This document shows, piece by piece, positions 9,589 to 18,052 of a stretch of DNA of 64,000 nucleotides (positions are counted from its first letter, which is position 1; each line of letters starts with the position of its first letter). A model generated the notes under the pieces. That model ran no database searches and was not told the DNA's origin. It saw nothing but the letters and a program-made list of their open reading frames with translations. The position numbers were made by a program, and so were the translations under genes. The DNA comes from Campylobacter curvus (GTDB lineage: Bacteria > Campylobacterota > Campylobacteria > Campylobacterales > Campylobacteraceae): contig NZ_CP053826.1 of the NCBI RefSeq assembly GCF_013372125.1, positions 992,001 through 1,056,000 on the forward strand, written 5' to 3'.

Positions 9589-10749
9589 ATGCTGGTAAAT
9601 GAAGCACTTGAAAAGATACTATCAAATTTAAACGCTTTAAATTTAGGCGAGAAAATCCCTCTACACGAGGCATACGGCAGAATTTTGAGCGAAGATATCG
9701 TAGCTGTTAAAAACCTGCCCTGCTTTGACAACTCCGCACTCGACGGATACGCGGTTTGCTTTAATAAAAAGGATAAACCCTATAAGATGATCGACTGCGT
9801 ATTTGCGGGCGACAAACGCACGACTAGCATAAAAGACAATGAGTGTATCAAGATAATGACGGGGGCTAAAATGCCCCTTGGTGCAGACACTGTGATGCGC
9901 TTTGAGGACTGTCTAGTCGATGGCGATCTAGTCTATGCGCCTGAAAATTTAAGGAAAGGCGACGCTCACCGCTTTGCAGGAGAAGAGGTAAAAGCGGGCG
10001 AAATTTTGATAAAAAAAGGAACTTTGCTAAACACACGCGCCGTGATGATGCTAGCAGCCCAGGGCATAAGCTTTGTCAGCGTTTGCATAAAGCCTCGCAT
10101 CGGGATCTATTCAAGCGGAGATGAGCTAAAAGAGCCTTGGCAAAATGCCGACAATGATGAAATTTACAACGCAAACGCACTTGGCGTGGCGGCGATCTTA
10201 CGCTCGGCAGGCCTTGAGAGCTCGTATCTTGGCATCATAAAAGACGATCTAGAGGCGACAAAGGAAGCTTTCGATCAAATTTCAAAATTTGACGTGATCG
10301 TTTGCTCGGGAGGGGCTAGCAAAGGTGAAGCGGACTTTATGAAAAGCGCACTCATTGCACTTGGCTTTGAAGAGCTTTTTGAAAAGATAAATTTACGTCC
10401 GGGCGGACCTTGCAAGGCTTACGTCAAAGATACCAAGATCGTTTTCATCCTGCCGGGCAATCCTATGGCGGCTTATTTGTGCGCGTATCTGCTCATCTTG
10501 CCGGCACTTTTAGGCAAGCAACACGAGAAGCAACTAGTCAGGATAAGTGAAAATTTAAAGCTGAAATCAGGCCGCTCAAATGTCGTCTTTGGCACGATCG
10601 AGGGCGATAAATTTTATGTGACTGATCACAACAAATACGGCTCGGGCATGATAAAACCTCTCTTAAAAAGCAATGCGATATATTTGTCCGATCCAAACGA
10701 GAGCGAAATTTTAGAAAATTCTGAAATTTTTGCGATAAGGCTGCCTTGA
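9589..10749 (+). CDS. moeA: Molybdopterin molybdenumtransferase MoeA
   Basis: 386-residue MoeA: inserts molybdenum into adenylylated molybdopterin to give molybdenum cofactor. Seen: FDNSALDGYA early; MTGAKMPLGADTVMRFED; the SSGDEL metal/nucleotide motif; VCSGGASKGEADF; and LRPGGPCKAY followed by LPGNPMAAY, in the usual order. The start is ATG 9589 with GGAGG in the murA end; the frame extends upstream inside murA without support. The product would serve molybdoenzymes (nitrate, formate and similar) encoded elsewhere. The -35 box of the tRNA-Gly promoter overlaps the moeA stop codon. Confidence 0.95.
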   Translation: MLVNEALEKILSNLNALNLGEKIPLHEAYGRILSEDIVAVKNLPCFDNSALDGYAVCFNKKDKPYKMIDCVFAGDKRTTSIKDNECIKIMTGAKMPLGADTVMRFEDCLVDGDLVYAPENLRKGDAHRFAGEEVKAGEILIKKGTLLNTRAVMMLAAQGISFVSVCIKPRIGIYSSGDELKEPWQNADNDEIYNANALGVAAILRSAGLESSYLGIIKDDLEATKEAFDQISKFDVIVCSGGASKGEADFMKSALIALGFEELFEKINLRPGGPCKAYVKDTKIVFILPGNPMAAYLCAYLLILPALLGKQHEKQLVRISENLKLKSGRSNVVFGTIEGDKFYVTDHNKYGSGMIKPLLKSNAIYLSDPNESEILENSEIFAIRLP

Positions 10750-10774
10750 CAAATGAAAAACAATTTGCTAAAAT
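10746..10774 (+). promoter_or_regulatory. Sigma70-type promoter of tRNA-Gly
   Basis: TTGACA (10746-10751), 17-bp spacer, TAAAAT (10769-10774): five to six of six matches in each box with ideal spacing. The predicted transcription start is near 10781, about a dozen bases before the tRNA. The -35 box overlaps the moeA TGA. The ATG at 10753 and TTG at 10765, the only upstream starts in the flgA frame, lie before this start site. Confidence 0.8.
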
Positions 10775-10792
10775 GCGAGCTCTTATTTGGTC

Positions 10793-10867
10793 GCGGGAAT
10801 AGCTCAGGGGTAGAGCACAACCTTGCCAAGGTTGGGGTCGCGAGTTCGAATCTCGTTTCCCGCTCCA
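10793..10867 (+). tRNA. tRNA-Gly (anticodon GCC)
   Basis: Complete cloverleaf read by eye. Acceptor arms GCGGGAA (10793-10799) and TTCCCGC (10857-10863); D-arm AGCTCAGGGGTAGAGC; anticodon stem CAACC/GGTTG with loop TTGCCAA giving anticodon GCC; T-arm with GTTCGAATC; discriminator T and encoded CCA (10865-10867). It decodes GGC/GGU. It has its own promoter and lies directly against the flgA signal-sequence coding region, with which the open frame is continuous. Confidence 0.97.
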
Positions 10868-11739
10868 TCTTTTTTACCCTCATTTTTTTATTTTCTCTAA
10901 AAGCCTTTTCCTCTGAAATCAGCATTTATCCGATGTATTGCGTCGATAGTGATAAAATTTCACTTTATACATTCGGCTTTGAGGGCGAAAACAACGAAAT
11001 TTTAAATCTTGAAGGCAAAAAAGCCGCAAAGATAGAAACCAAAAAGCTACATGAAATTTTGACTGCAAATTTTAAAACATATAAAGATAAAAGCGGCGGC
11101 AATGTCGTATTTGTAAGCGACTGCTCGCTCATGGATACGGTGCAAATGCAGTTTTTAAAAGCTATCAGCGACGAATTTGAAGGTATCAGCATAAAAGAGC
11201 TAATCATCGAGCCGCAGGTCAGGCTGCCTGAAAATTTTAACGAGCTGAAGCTGCAAAATGTATTCATAAGCGGTCAAGACAGCTCAAAAGGCGTATTTCG
11301 TGCGTCGTTCGAGCAGCCCGATCTCACCTCCAAAAGCCTTTTTTTCAAATACTCTTTTAGAGCCAAAATGCCCGTATTCATCGCGATAAATAAGATAGAA
11401 CATAACCATATCCTAAGCCTAACGGACTATCAGTCAAGCTACATAGAATTTGAAAAATATCAAAAAGATATGTTTTCAAGCATGCCCTCCTCAAGGCTGG
11501 TCGCGAGGACTGCCATAAAAGCCGGCGAAGTGCTCTCACAAAGGCAATTTTCAGCCATGTCGCTCGTAAAAAGAGGCGACATCCTAAACGCCGTGCTAAA
11601 CGATGGCGGGCTTAGCGTGATAGTCGAGGTCAGAGCGCTTGAGGACGGAAATTTAGGCGATATAATCAAAATTCGCACGAAAGATAATAAAATTTTACCG
11701 GCTAGCGTGTCGGGGAAAAATCAGGTGACCTTAAGATGA
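10867..11739 (+). CDS. flgA: Flagellar P-ring assembly chaperone FlgA (start uncertain)
   Basis: Periplasmic chaperone for FlgI polymerisation into the flagellar P-ring. Seen: hydrophobic signal core (FFTLIFLFSLKAFS) directly after the tRNA, then ~270 residues ending in an SAF-like domain (RTAIKAGEVLSQRQF, then LNDGGLSVIVEVRALEDGNLGDIIKI), typical of FlgA/FlgA-like proteins. Gene order flgA-ubiX-coaD-tmk agrees. Odd: no ATG, GTG or TTG occurs between the tRNA and the signal core; the first ATG in frame after the tRNA (10933) would lose the signal. The frame is open back through the tRNA to ATG 10753. I mark the coding part from the end of the tRNA; the true start codon is unresolved. The stop overlaps the ubiX start by 4 bp. 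Confidence 0.78.
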   Translation: MFFTLIFLFSLKAFSSEISIYPMYCVDSDKISLYTFGFEGENNEILNLEGKKAAKIETKKLHEILTANFKTYKDKSGGNVVFVSDCSLMDTVQMQFLKAISDEFEGISIKELIIEPQVRLPENFNELKLQNVFISGQDSSKGVFRASFEQPDLTSKSLFFKYSFRAKMPVFIAINKIEHNHILSLTDYQSSYIEFEKYQKDMFSSMPSSRLVARTAIKAGEVLSQRQFSAMSLVKRGDILNAVLNDGGLSVIVEVRALEDGNLGDIIKIRTKDNKILPASVSGKNQVTLR

Positions 11740-12359
11740 AAAAAGTGATCGTGGCGATAACTGGCGCCAGCGGCGTATGTTTGGGCTTTGACTTTCTAAA
11801 AACAGCCGTTAAATTTTGCGAGATCCACTGTGTCATCAGTAAAAATGCGATGCGTGTTTTAAACGATGAAATGGGCATAATCCTGGACACTCACAGCAAA
11901 AAGGGCATAGTCTTGGCAAGTAGCGCCAGTTTAAACAATGCTTTGAATTTAGACACTGTTTTTAGAAGCCCGAATGCTAAATTTTATGATGACGAGGACA
12001 TCGGTGCGGCTCTTGCTTCGGGCTCTTTTGGGGCTGATGCGATGATGATCGCCCCCTGCTCCATCAACACCCTAGCCAAGATCTCATGCGGGCTGGCCGA
12101 TACGCTCATCACTAGAGCCGCGGCAGTGATGTTAAAGGAGCGCAAAAGGCTGGTGCTTGGCGTGCGCGAGATGCCCTTTTCTACCATTTCGCTTCGTCAA
12201 ATGAGCGAGCTAAGCGAGCTTGGTGTCATCATAGCACCCCCTATTTTAGGGTATTATGCGCATGCAGATACTCTTAGCGATATGCAAAATTTTATTATCG
12301 GCAAGTGGCTTGACGCGCTTGGCATCGAAAACGAAATTTATAAAAGGTGGAAAATTTGA
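11736..12359 (+). CDS. ubiX: Flavin prenyltransferase UbiX
   Basis: 207-residue UbiX/Pad1-family flavoprotein that makes prenylated FMN for UbiD-type decarboxylases, here probably in menaquinone (futalosine-pathway) synthesis. Seen: N-terminal VAITGASG FMN-binding loop, IAPCSINTLAKISCGLADTL, and LVLGVREMPFS followed by the C-terminal ILGYYAHADTLSDM helix. The start ATG overlaps the flgA stop; the stop overlaps the coaD TTG start, so the genes are read in one coupled run. Confidence 0.92.
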   Translation: MKKVIVAITGASGVCLGFDFLKTAVKFCEIHCVISKNAMRVLNDEMGIILDTHSKKGIVLASSASLNNALNLDTVFRSPNAKFYDDEDIGAALASGSFGADAMMIAPCSINTLAKISCGLADTLITRAAAVMLKERKRLVLGVREMPFSTISLRQMSELSELGVIIAPPILGYYAHADTLSDMQNFIIGKWLDALGIENEIYKRWKI

Positions 12360-12826
12360 AAAGATCATGCATCTATCCTGGCACGTTTGATCCTATAACA
12401 AACGGCCATCTAGACGTCATCAAGCGCGCCGTGAAAATCTTTGACCGCGTCATCGTGGCCGTGGCAAAAAGCGACAGCAAAAACCCGATGTTTGGCTTTG
12501 ATGAGCGCGTGACGATGGTAGAGCGCTCGGTAGAGGGGCTAAAAAACGTAAGTGTCGAGGGCTTTGACAATCTGCTCGTTGATTTTGCAAAGTCGCACGA
12601 GATAAATACCGTCATCAGAGGGCTTCGAGCGGTCAGCGACTTTGAATACGAGCTTCAGATCGGCTACGCCAACGCCGCCCTTTGGAGCGAATTTGAGACG
12701 GTTTATCTGATGCCAAGCCTCAAAAACGCTTTCATCTCAAGCTCGATAGTGCGCTCCGTTTTACGCCATGAAGGCGACGTGAGCGCCCTCGTCCCCAGTC
12801 AAATTTTCTCACTCTTAAAGGACTAA
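12356..12826 (+). CDS. coaD: Phosphopantetheine adenylyltransferase
   Basis: 156-residue nucleotidyltransferase for the penultimate step of coenzyme A synthesis. Seen: YPGTFDPITNGHLDVIKRA (the T/HxGH-type motif), and the C-terminal ISSSIVR signature. I chose TTG 12356, which overlaps the ubiX stop as TTGA and sits about 7 bases after AAGGTGG; a GTG at 12347 would add three unsupported residues. Cytoplasmic hexamer by family. Confidence 0.95.
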   Translation: MKRSCIYPGTFDPITNGHLDVIKRAVKIFDRVIVAVAKSDSKNPMFGFDERVTMVERSVEGLKNVSVEGFDNLLVDFAKSHEINTVIRGLRAVSDFEYELQIGYANAALWSEFETVYLMPSLKNAFISSSIVRSVLRHEGDVSALVPSQIFSLLKD

Positions 12827-12827
12827 A

Positions 12828-13412
12828 ATGTATGTTTTGTTTGAAGGCGTAGACGGAGTGGGCAAAAGTACGCAGATAGAGATGATAGCGCGTGCGCATG
12901 AGAATTCTTTCGTCACAAAAGAGCCGGGCGGCACGAAGATCGGCCAAAAGCTAAGAGAAATTTTGCTCGGAGGGGATTTTAAACTAAGTGCGAGAGCTGA
13001 AATTTTGCTATTTTTAGCCGATCGCGCCGAGCACTATCAAAAGATGATAAAGCCAAATTCTAGTAGGCTCATCCTTAGTGATAGAGGCTTCGTCTCCGGC
13101 GTCGCCTACGCCTTGGCAAACGACGCTTCGCTTAAAATAGACGATCTGCTTTGGCTAAATTCCTTTGCGCTTGAGGGCAAATTTGCCGACAAGATCGTAT
13201 TTTTCGAAGCTAGCGAGGCCCTCATCAAAAAACGCCTGAGCTCGCGCGGTCTGACAGACGCGATAGAAGCTCGCGGACTGAAGTATCTTTTAAAGGTGCA
13301 AGAGTGTATGAAAGAGGTGCTTAAAGCTCATAAATTTAACGTGCTTCACATCGATGCTAGCGAGGATATAGCGACGATAAATGCAAAGATAGAAAATTTT
13401 ATAAAATTTTGA
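12828..13412 (+). CDS. tmk: Thymidylate kinase
   Basis: 194-residue dTMP kinase, producing dTDP for DNA synthesis. Seen: P-loop FEGVDGVGKST at the N-terminus, TKEPGGTKIGQKLRE (DR/EPGG substrate motif), and LILSDRGFVSGVAYA. It begins 1 bp after coaD. Slightly shorter than the E. coli enzyme (~213), as usual for epsilonproteobacteria. Confidence 0.95.
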   Translation: MYVLFEGVDGVGKSTQIEMIARAHENSFVTKEPGGTKIGQKLREILLGGDFKLSARAEILLFLADRAEHYQKMIKPNSSRLILSDRGFVSGVAYALANDASLKIDDLLWLNSFALEGKFADKIVFFEASEALIKKRLSSRGLTDAIEARGLKYLLKVQECMKEVLKAHKFNVLHIDASEDIATINAKIENFIKF

Positions 13413-13508
13413 GTAAAATAAAAAGTTTTAGTAAGGGTGTTATTTTATTTAGCGCAGTCGAATCTTACGAAGCTTTCAAAATAAAAACTAAATTTAAAGG
13501 AAAACGCA

Positions 13509-14741
13509 ATGATAACGGCACTTCGCGGTATGAAAGACATGCTGCCGCCACGAAGCGAACTTTACGAATACATCGTCAAAGTATGCGAAAGCGTGGCGAA
13601 AAACTACGGATACAAGCAGATCTTCACACCGCACCTTGAGGAGACGATACTTTTTAAAAGAAGCGTCGGGGAAAGCAGCGATATCGTGGGCAAGGAGATG
13701 TATCAGTTCATCGACAAAGGCGAAAACGACGTTTGCTTGCGTCCGGAGGGCACGGCCGGCGTCGTGCGCGCATTTATCGAGGCAAAGCTAGATCGTGCCG
13801 GCGGTGTGCATAGATGCTTTTACCACGGCTCGATGTTTCGTTACGAGCGTCCGCAAAAGGGTCGCTTGCGCGAATTTCATCAGTTTGGCGTAGAGTGCTT
13901 TGGCGAGGCCAGCGTCTATGAGGATGCGAGCATCATTTTGATGATAAACGAAATTTTCACTCATCTTGGCATCAAGACCACGCTTAAGATAAATTCCCTC
14001 GGAGATGCGAATTCTATGAGCGCTTATAGAGCTAAACTGCTTAAATTCCTAGACGCTCATGAGGGTGAAATTTGCGAGGATTGCAGGCGCAGAAAGGCTA
14101 CGAACCCTATCCGCGTGCTTGACTGCAAGGTCGAGAAATGTCAAGAAATTTACAAAAACGCCCCTTTGATGATAGATAGCCTCAGTCCTGAAGCGGCGGC
14201 TGATTTTGAGAGATTAAAGCAAATTTTAAAGGCAAACGGCGTCAGCTACGAGATAGATCCTAAGCTTGTGCGCGGGCTTGATTATTACTGTAAAACGGCG
14301 TTTGAATTCATCAGCAACGAGATCGGCTCGCAAAGTGCGGTCGCAGGAGGCGGCAGATATGACAGACTAGTCGAGTATCTAGGCGGAAAGGCTAGCTACG
14401 GAGTGGGCTTTGCGATGGGTATAGAGCGCATAATGGAGATCATCGGCGAGCGTGACAAAGAGCGTGAGGGCATATATCTTTGCGCTATGGACGAGCGAAA
14501 TTTAGACTTCGTCTATGAGCTTGGCATCGCTTTGAGGCGAAAATTTAAAGTAGAAATAAGCTACGAGGCGAAAAAACTGCAAAAGCATCTGCAAAATGCC
14601 GATAGCAAAGGCGCTAAAATTTTCCTTTGCCTTGGTGAAAACGAGATGAAGAGCGATCAAATTTGGTATAAAAATTTACTCACAAAGACCGAGAAAACGA
14701 TAAATTTAGACGATCTTGAAAAGGAGCTTAGCGGTGAATGA
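13509..14741 (+). CDS. hisS: Histidyl-tRNA synthetase
   Basis: 410-residue class II aminoacyl-tRNA synthetase that charges tRNA-His. Seen: N-terminal LRGMKDMLP, motif 2 (SMFRYERPQKGRLREFHQFG), the HisA motif LVRGLDYYCKTAFEF, and AVAGGGRYDRLVEYLGG with GVGFAMGIERI (motif 3), then a C-terminal anticodon-binding domain. ATG 13509 follows AAAGGAAAA. A ~96-bp gap to tmk may carry its own promoter. The end overlaps the speA GTG start. Confidence 0.96.
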   Translation: MITALRGMKDMLPPRSELYEYIVKVCESVAKNYGYKQIFTPHLEETILFKRSVGESSDIVGKEMYQFIDKGENDVCLRPEGTAGVVRAFIEAKLDRAGGVHRCFYHGSMFRYERPQKGRLREFHQFGVECFGEASVYEDASIILMINEIFTHLGIKTTLKINSLGDANSMSAYRAKLLKFLDAHEGEICEDCRRRKATNPIRVLDCKVEKCQEIYKNAPLMIDSLSPEAAADFERLKQILKANGVSYEIDPKLVRGLDYYCKTAFEFISNEIGSQSAVAGGGRYDRLVEYLGGKASYGVGFAMGIERIMEIIGERDKEREGIYLCAMDERNLDFVYELGIALRRKFKVEISYEAKKLQKHLQNADSKGAKIFLCLGENEMKSDQIWYKNLLTKTEKTINLDDLEKELSGE

Positions 14742-16569
14742 TTTTGGACTTAGTATCTGGGGAAATTCAAATTTCATAATAGAAAACGGCAAGGTCTGCA
14801 TAAATTCAGCCAGTAAACCGGCGATCATCGACATCGTAAAAGAGATAAGAGACGACGGATATCGAGGACCGCTACTGCTGCGCTTCCCGCACCTCATACA
14901 AAAGCAGATCGAGCAGATACACGCGAGCTTTGCAAAGGCGAAAAAAGAGTTTGCCTACGAGGGCAAATTTAACGCTGTTTTTCCGCTTAAGGTCAATCAA
15001 TACCCTGGCTTCGTAAAAAACCTCACAAGCCTTGGCAAGCCCTACAACTACGGGCTCGAGGCGGGCAGCAAGGCCGAGCTGCTACTCACGATGGCCTACA
15101 ACAACGACGGTGCGCCCATAACCGTAAACGGCTTTAAAGACAAAGAGCTCATAAACATAGGCTTCATCGCAGCCGAGATGGGGCATAACATAACGCTCAC
15201 GATCGAGGGGCTAAACGAGCTTGAGGCGATCATCGCCACAGCAAAGGAGCGCTTCAAGCCAAAGCCAAAAATAGGCCTACGCATCAGACTACACTCCACG
15301 GGTGCCGGCATCTGGGCGAAAAGCGGCGGCATACACTCGAAATTTGGCCTAACATCGACCGAGCTCATCGAAGCTGTGAATATGCTAAAAAAGGCGAATT
15401 TACTCGATCATTTCACAATGATACACTTTCACCTCGGCTCTCAGATCAGCGAGATCCACCCGCTCAAAAAGGCACTCATAGAAGCGGGAAACATCTATGC
15501 CGAGCTAAGGAAAATGGGCGCTACGAATCTAAAAGCCATAAATTTAGGCGGCGGTCTGGCGATAGAGTATTCGCAGTTTAAAGAGGCCAGTAGTCGCAAC
15601 TACACGCTAAACGAATACGCAAACGACGTCGTTTATATGCTAAAAACGATAACCGAGCAAAAAAAGGAGATCCAGCCCGATATATTCATCGAGTCCGGCC
15701 GCTTCATCTCGGCCTCTCATGCGCTTTTGGTAGCCCCTGTTTTAGAGCTCTTTTCACAAGAATATACCGAGGAAAAGCTGAATTTAAAGAAAAATAACCC
15801 GAATTTGATAACCGAGCTGATCGATCTTTACAACTCCATAAAGCCCTCAAACGCCCTAGAATACCTGCACGACGCGATCCACCACACAGAAAGCGTACTG
15901 ACGCTCTTTGACCTTGGATATGTCGATCTGCAAGATCGCTCAAACGCCGAAGTCCTACTGCGTCTGATAGGCAAAAAGGCTGTCGTGATGCTAGGAAACA
16001 AAAGCAACTCCAGTGACCTTGAAAAGATACAAAAAGAGGTGCAGGAGCGCTATCTCGTAAATTTCTCGATATTTCAAAGCTTGCCTGATTTTTGGGGACT
16101 AAAACAAAATTTCCCTATCATGCCGCTTGACAGGCTCGATGAGCGCCCTACTTTACCGGCCTCCATCTGGGACATCACGTGCGATAGCGACGGTGAGATA
16201 AGCTACAACGACGAGACGAACCCTCTCTTGCTTCACGATGTGGATGTCGAAAAAGAGGATTATTTCTTGGGATTTTTCCTGGTTGGAGCGTATCAAGAGG
16301 TACTTGGTATGAAGCACAACCTCTTCACTCACCCGACCGAAGCTACGATCGAGCTCACTCCGCAAGGATACGAGATAAAAGACCTGCTCGAAAGTCAGTC
16401 GATACTTGACATCATGGAGGACATGGACTACGATGTTTACGAGATCCAAGACACTCTAAACGAGCGCCTAGAGAAATCAGAACTCATAAACGATACCCAA
16501 AAGAAGCAGGTTTTAGGCGAGCTTTATCTGTTTTTAAACGACAATAGCTATTTAAAAACAATAAACTGA
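14734..16569 (+). CDS. speA: Biosynthetic arginine decarboxylase
   Basis: 611-residue PLP enzyme converting arginine to agmatine for polyamine synthesis. Seen: VFPLKVNQ with the PLP lysine (about residue 86), HFHLGSQ, the glycine-rich LGGGLAIEY phosphate-binding loop, and DITCDSDGE near residue 490 with the active-site Cys/Asp; long Ala-Arg decarboxylase C-terminal insert. I chose GTG 14734 (MNDFGLSIWG), which lies 7 bases after AAGGAG and overlaps the hisS stop by 8 bp. In Campylobacter the agmatine route feeds spermidine synthesis via carboxyspermidine. Confidence 0.95.
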   Translation: MNDFGLSIWGNSNFIIENGKVCINSASKPAIIDIVKEIRDDGYRGPLLLRFPHLIQKQIEQIHASFAKAKKEFAYEGKFNAVFPLKVNQYPGFVKNLTSLGKPYNYGLEAGSKAELLLTMAYNNDGAPITVNGFKDKELINIGFIAAEMGHNITLTIEGLNELEAIIATAKERFKPKPKIGLRIRLHSTGAGIWAKSGGIHSKFGLTSTELIEAVNMLKKANLLDHFTMIHFHLGSQISEIHPLKKALIEAGNIYAELRKMGATNLKAINLGGGLAIEYSQFKEASSRNYTLNEYANDVVYMLKTITEQKKEIQPDIFIESGRFISASHALLVAPVLELFSQEYTEEKLNLKKNNPNLITELIDLYNSIKPSNALEYLHDAIHHTESVLTLFDLGYVDLQDRSNAEVLLRLIGKKAVVMLGNKSNSSDLEKIQKEVQERYLVNFSIFQSLPDFWGLKQNFPIMPLDRLDERPTLPASIWDITCDSDGEISYNDETNPLLLHDVDVEKEDYFLGFFLVGAYQEVLGMKHNLFTHPTEATIELTPQGYEIKDLLESQSILDIMEDMDYDVYEIQDTLNERLEKSELINDTQKKQVLGELYLFLNDNSYLKTIN

Positions 16570-16677
16570 TTACTTATCGAAACACGAGCGTAAAAAGGCG
16601 ATGCTAAATTTTAAATTTTTGCGCCGTCAAGAAGCTTGGTTGTTATAAAATTACTGAAATTTTTACAAGGAAAATAG

Positions 16678-17856
16678 ATGGTTTTAGCCAAAAGAATGCA
16701 GACATTAAGCGAGTCTATAACGATCGCGATCAGCTCCAGAGCCAAAGATATGAAAGCCGCAGGCATCGATGTGATCAGCTTATCGGCAGGCGAGCCGGAC
16801 TTTGATACGCCAACAGCTATCAAAAATGCGGTCAAAGCGGCACTTGATAGGGGTTGTGGCAAATATACGCCCGTCCCTGGCACCACGGAGGTCTTAAAAG
16901 CGATCGCTATAAAGCTAAAACGAGATAACGGACTAAACTACGAGCCAAGCCAGATCGTAACGAACGTCGGCGCAAAGCACTCGCTATTTAACGTCTTTCA
17001 AGCTCTTGTAGACGAAGGCGACGAGGTGATCGTGCCATCACCTTACTGGGTGAGCTACCCCGAGATCGTGAAATTTTGCGGCGGTAAGCCGGTTTTCATA
17101 GAGACGAACGAGAGCACGGACTTTAAGATCACTCCTCAGCAGCTTAAAAAAGCCATAAGCCCGCGAACTAAAATTTTATCTTTAAACCACCCGACAAACC
17201 CGACAGGAGCGCTTTATTCCCGCGAGGAGATAGCCGCTCTTGGCGAAGTGCTAAAAGGCACTGACACCATCATCACCAGCGATGAAATTTATGAAAAAGT
17301 GGTCTATGATAAAGAATTCGTCTCTGTGGGTGCCGTGAGCGAGGATCTGTTCAAGCGCACGGTCACTATCAACGGCCTAAGTAAATGCGGAGCGATGCCG
17401 GGCTGGCGCTTTGGCTACGTGGCAAGCCCTATGAACGAGCTAAACGCCGCGATGAAAAAGCTTCAAAGTCAAAGCACGAGCAACATCGCCTCGATAGTCC
17501 AAGCAGGCGCCATCCCGTCGCTTTTAGGAGAGACCGACGCAGATATCGAAGCGATGAGGAAAGAGTATCAAGGACGCCGCGACATCGCTGTAAAGATGAT
17601 AAACGAGATAAATGGCCTTAGCGTCAAAACTCCGGACGGAGCGTTTTATCTGTTCGTAAACTGCAAAAACGTGGACGCCGACTCGATGAGATTTTGTAAA
17701 AGACTGCTTGAAGAAGGCAAGGTCGCCACTGTCCCCGGCGTGGGCTTTGGCATGGAGGGATATTTTAGGATATCCTTTGCGACTGATACTGCGAGCATCA
17801 AGAGGGCGATCGAGCGTATAAATGAATTCGTAAAAAGCTACAAGATTGATGATTGA
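16678..17856 (+). CDS. aspB: Aspartate aminotransferase (class I PLP)
   Basis: 392-residue subgroup Ib aspartate aminotransferase, interconverting aspartate/2-oxoglutarate and oxaloacetate/glutamate. Seen: LSAGEPDFDTP, LNHPTNPTG, PLP lysine in NGLSKCGAMPGWRFGY (Lys236), and RISFATD with the C-terminal substrate-carboxylate Arg. ATG 16678 follows AAGGAAAATAG. A 108-bp gap separates it from speA and contains TATAAA near 16646, a possible -10. In C. jejuni a cysE gene sits between speA and aspB; it is absent here. The end overlaps thiS by 8 bp. Confidence 0.93.
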   Translation: MVLAKRMQTLSESITIAISSRAKDMKAAGIDVISLSAGEPDFDTPTAIKNAVKAALDRGCGKYTPVPGTTEVLKAIAIKLKRDNGLNYEPSQIVTNVGAKHSLFNVFQALVDEGDEVIVPSPYWVSYPEIVKFCGGKPVFIETNESTDFKITPQQLKKAISPRTKILSLNHPTNPTGALYSREEIAALGEVLKGTDTIITSDEIYEKVVYDKEFVSVGAVSEDLFKRTVTINGLSKCGAMPGWRFGYVASPMNELNAAMKKLQSQSTSNIASIVQAGAIPSLLGETDADIEAMRKEYQGRRDIAVKMINEINGLSVKTPDGAFYLFVNCKNVDADSMRFCKRLLEEGKVATVPGVGFGMEGYFRISFATDTASIKRAIERINEFVKSYKIDD

Positions 17857-18052
17857 AGTTAGCCTAAACGGCAAAATTTTAAAGCTTGAGCACGATATGA
17901 GCGTGCAGGAATTTTTAGCCTCGCTTGGCTTTGATATGAAATTTATCGCCCTTGAAAGAGACGGCGAAATTTTAGCCAAAACCAGCTGGCAAGATACGAT
18001 GATGAGTGGTGGCGAGCGATACGAAGTGGTCGAATTCGTAGGTGGTGGATGA
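17849..18052 (+). CDS. thiS: Sulfur carrier protein ThiS
   Basis: 67-residue ubiquitin-like sulfur carrier for thiazole formation. Seen: beta-grasp pattern starting MIEVSLNGK and a C-terminal GGG, of which the terminal Gly-Gly is adenylated by ThiF and thiocarboxylated. ATG 17849 lies within the end of aspB (8-bp overlap). First gene of thiS-thiF-thiG-thiH-tenI. Its last bases overlap the thiF start. Confidence 0.9.
   Translation: MIEVSLNGKILKLEHDMSVQEFLASLGFDMKFIALERDGEILAKTSWQDTMMSGGERYEVVEFVGGG

Noticed and set aside
10793-10867. tRNA-Gly as an integration (att) site
   Set aside because: No integrase, direct repeat of the tRNA 3' end or foreign gene block follows; flgA-ubiX-coaD are native core genes.
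13409-13639. Small + strand open frame bridging tmk and hisS
   Set aside because: It overlaps hisS out of frame and its start has no supporting context; the gap is better read as hisS leader.
16570-16677. Expected cysE between speA and aspB
   Set aside because: The gene order matches C. jejuni on both sides, but only 108 bp of non-coding sequence is present, so no cysE or remnant can be called.
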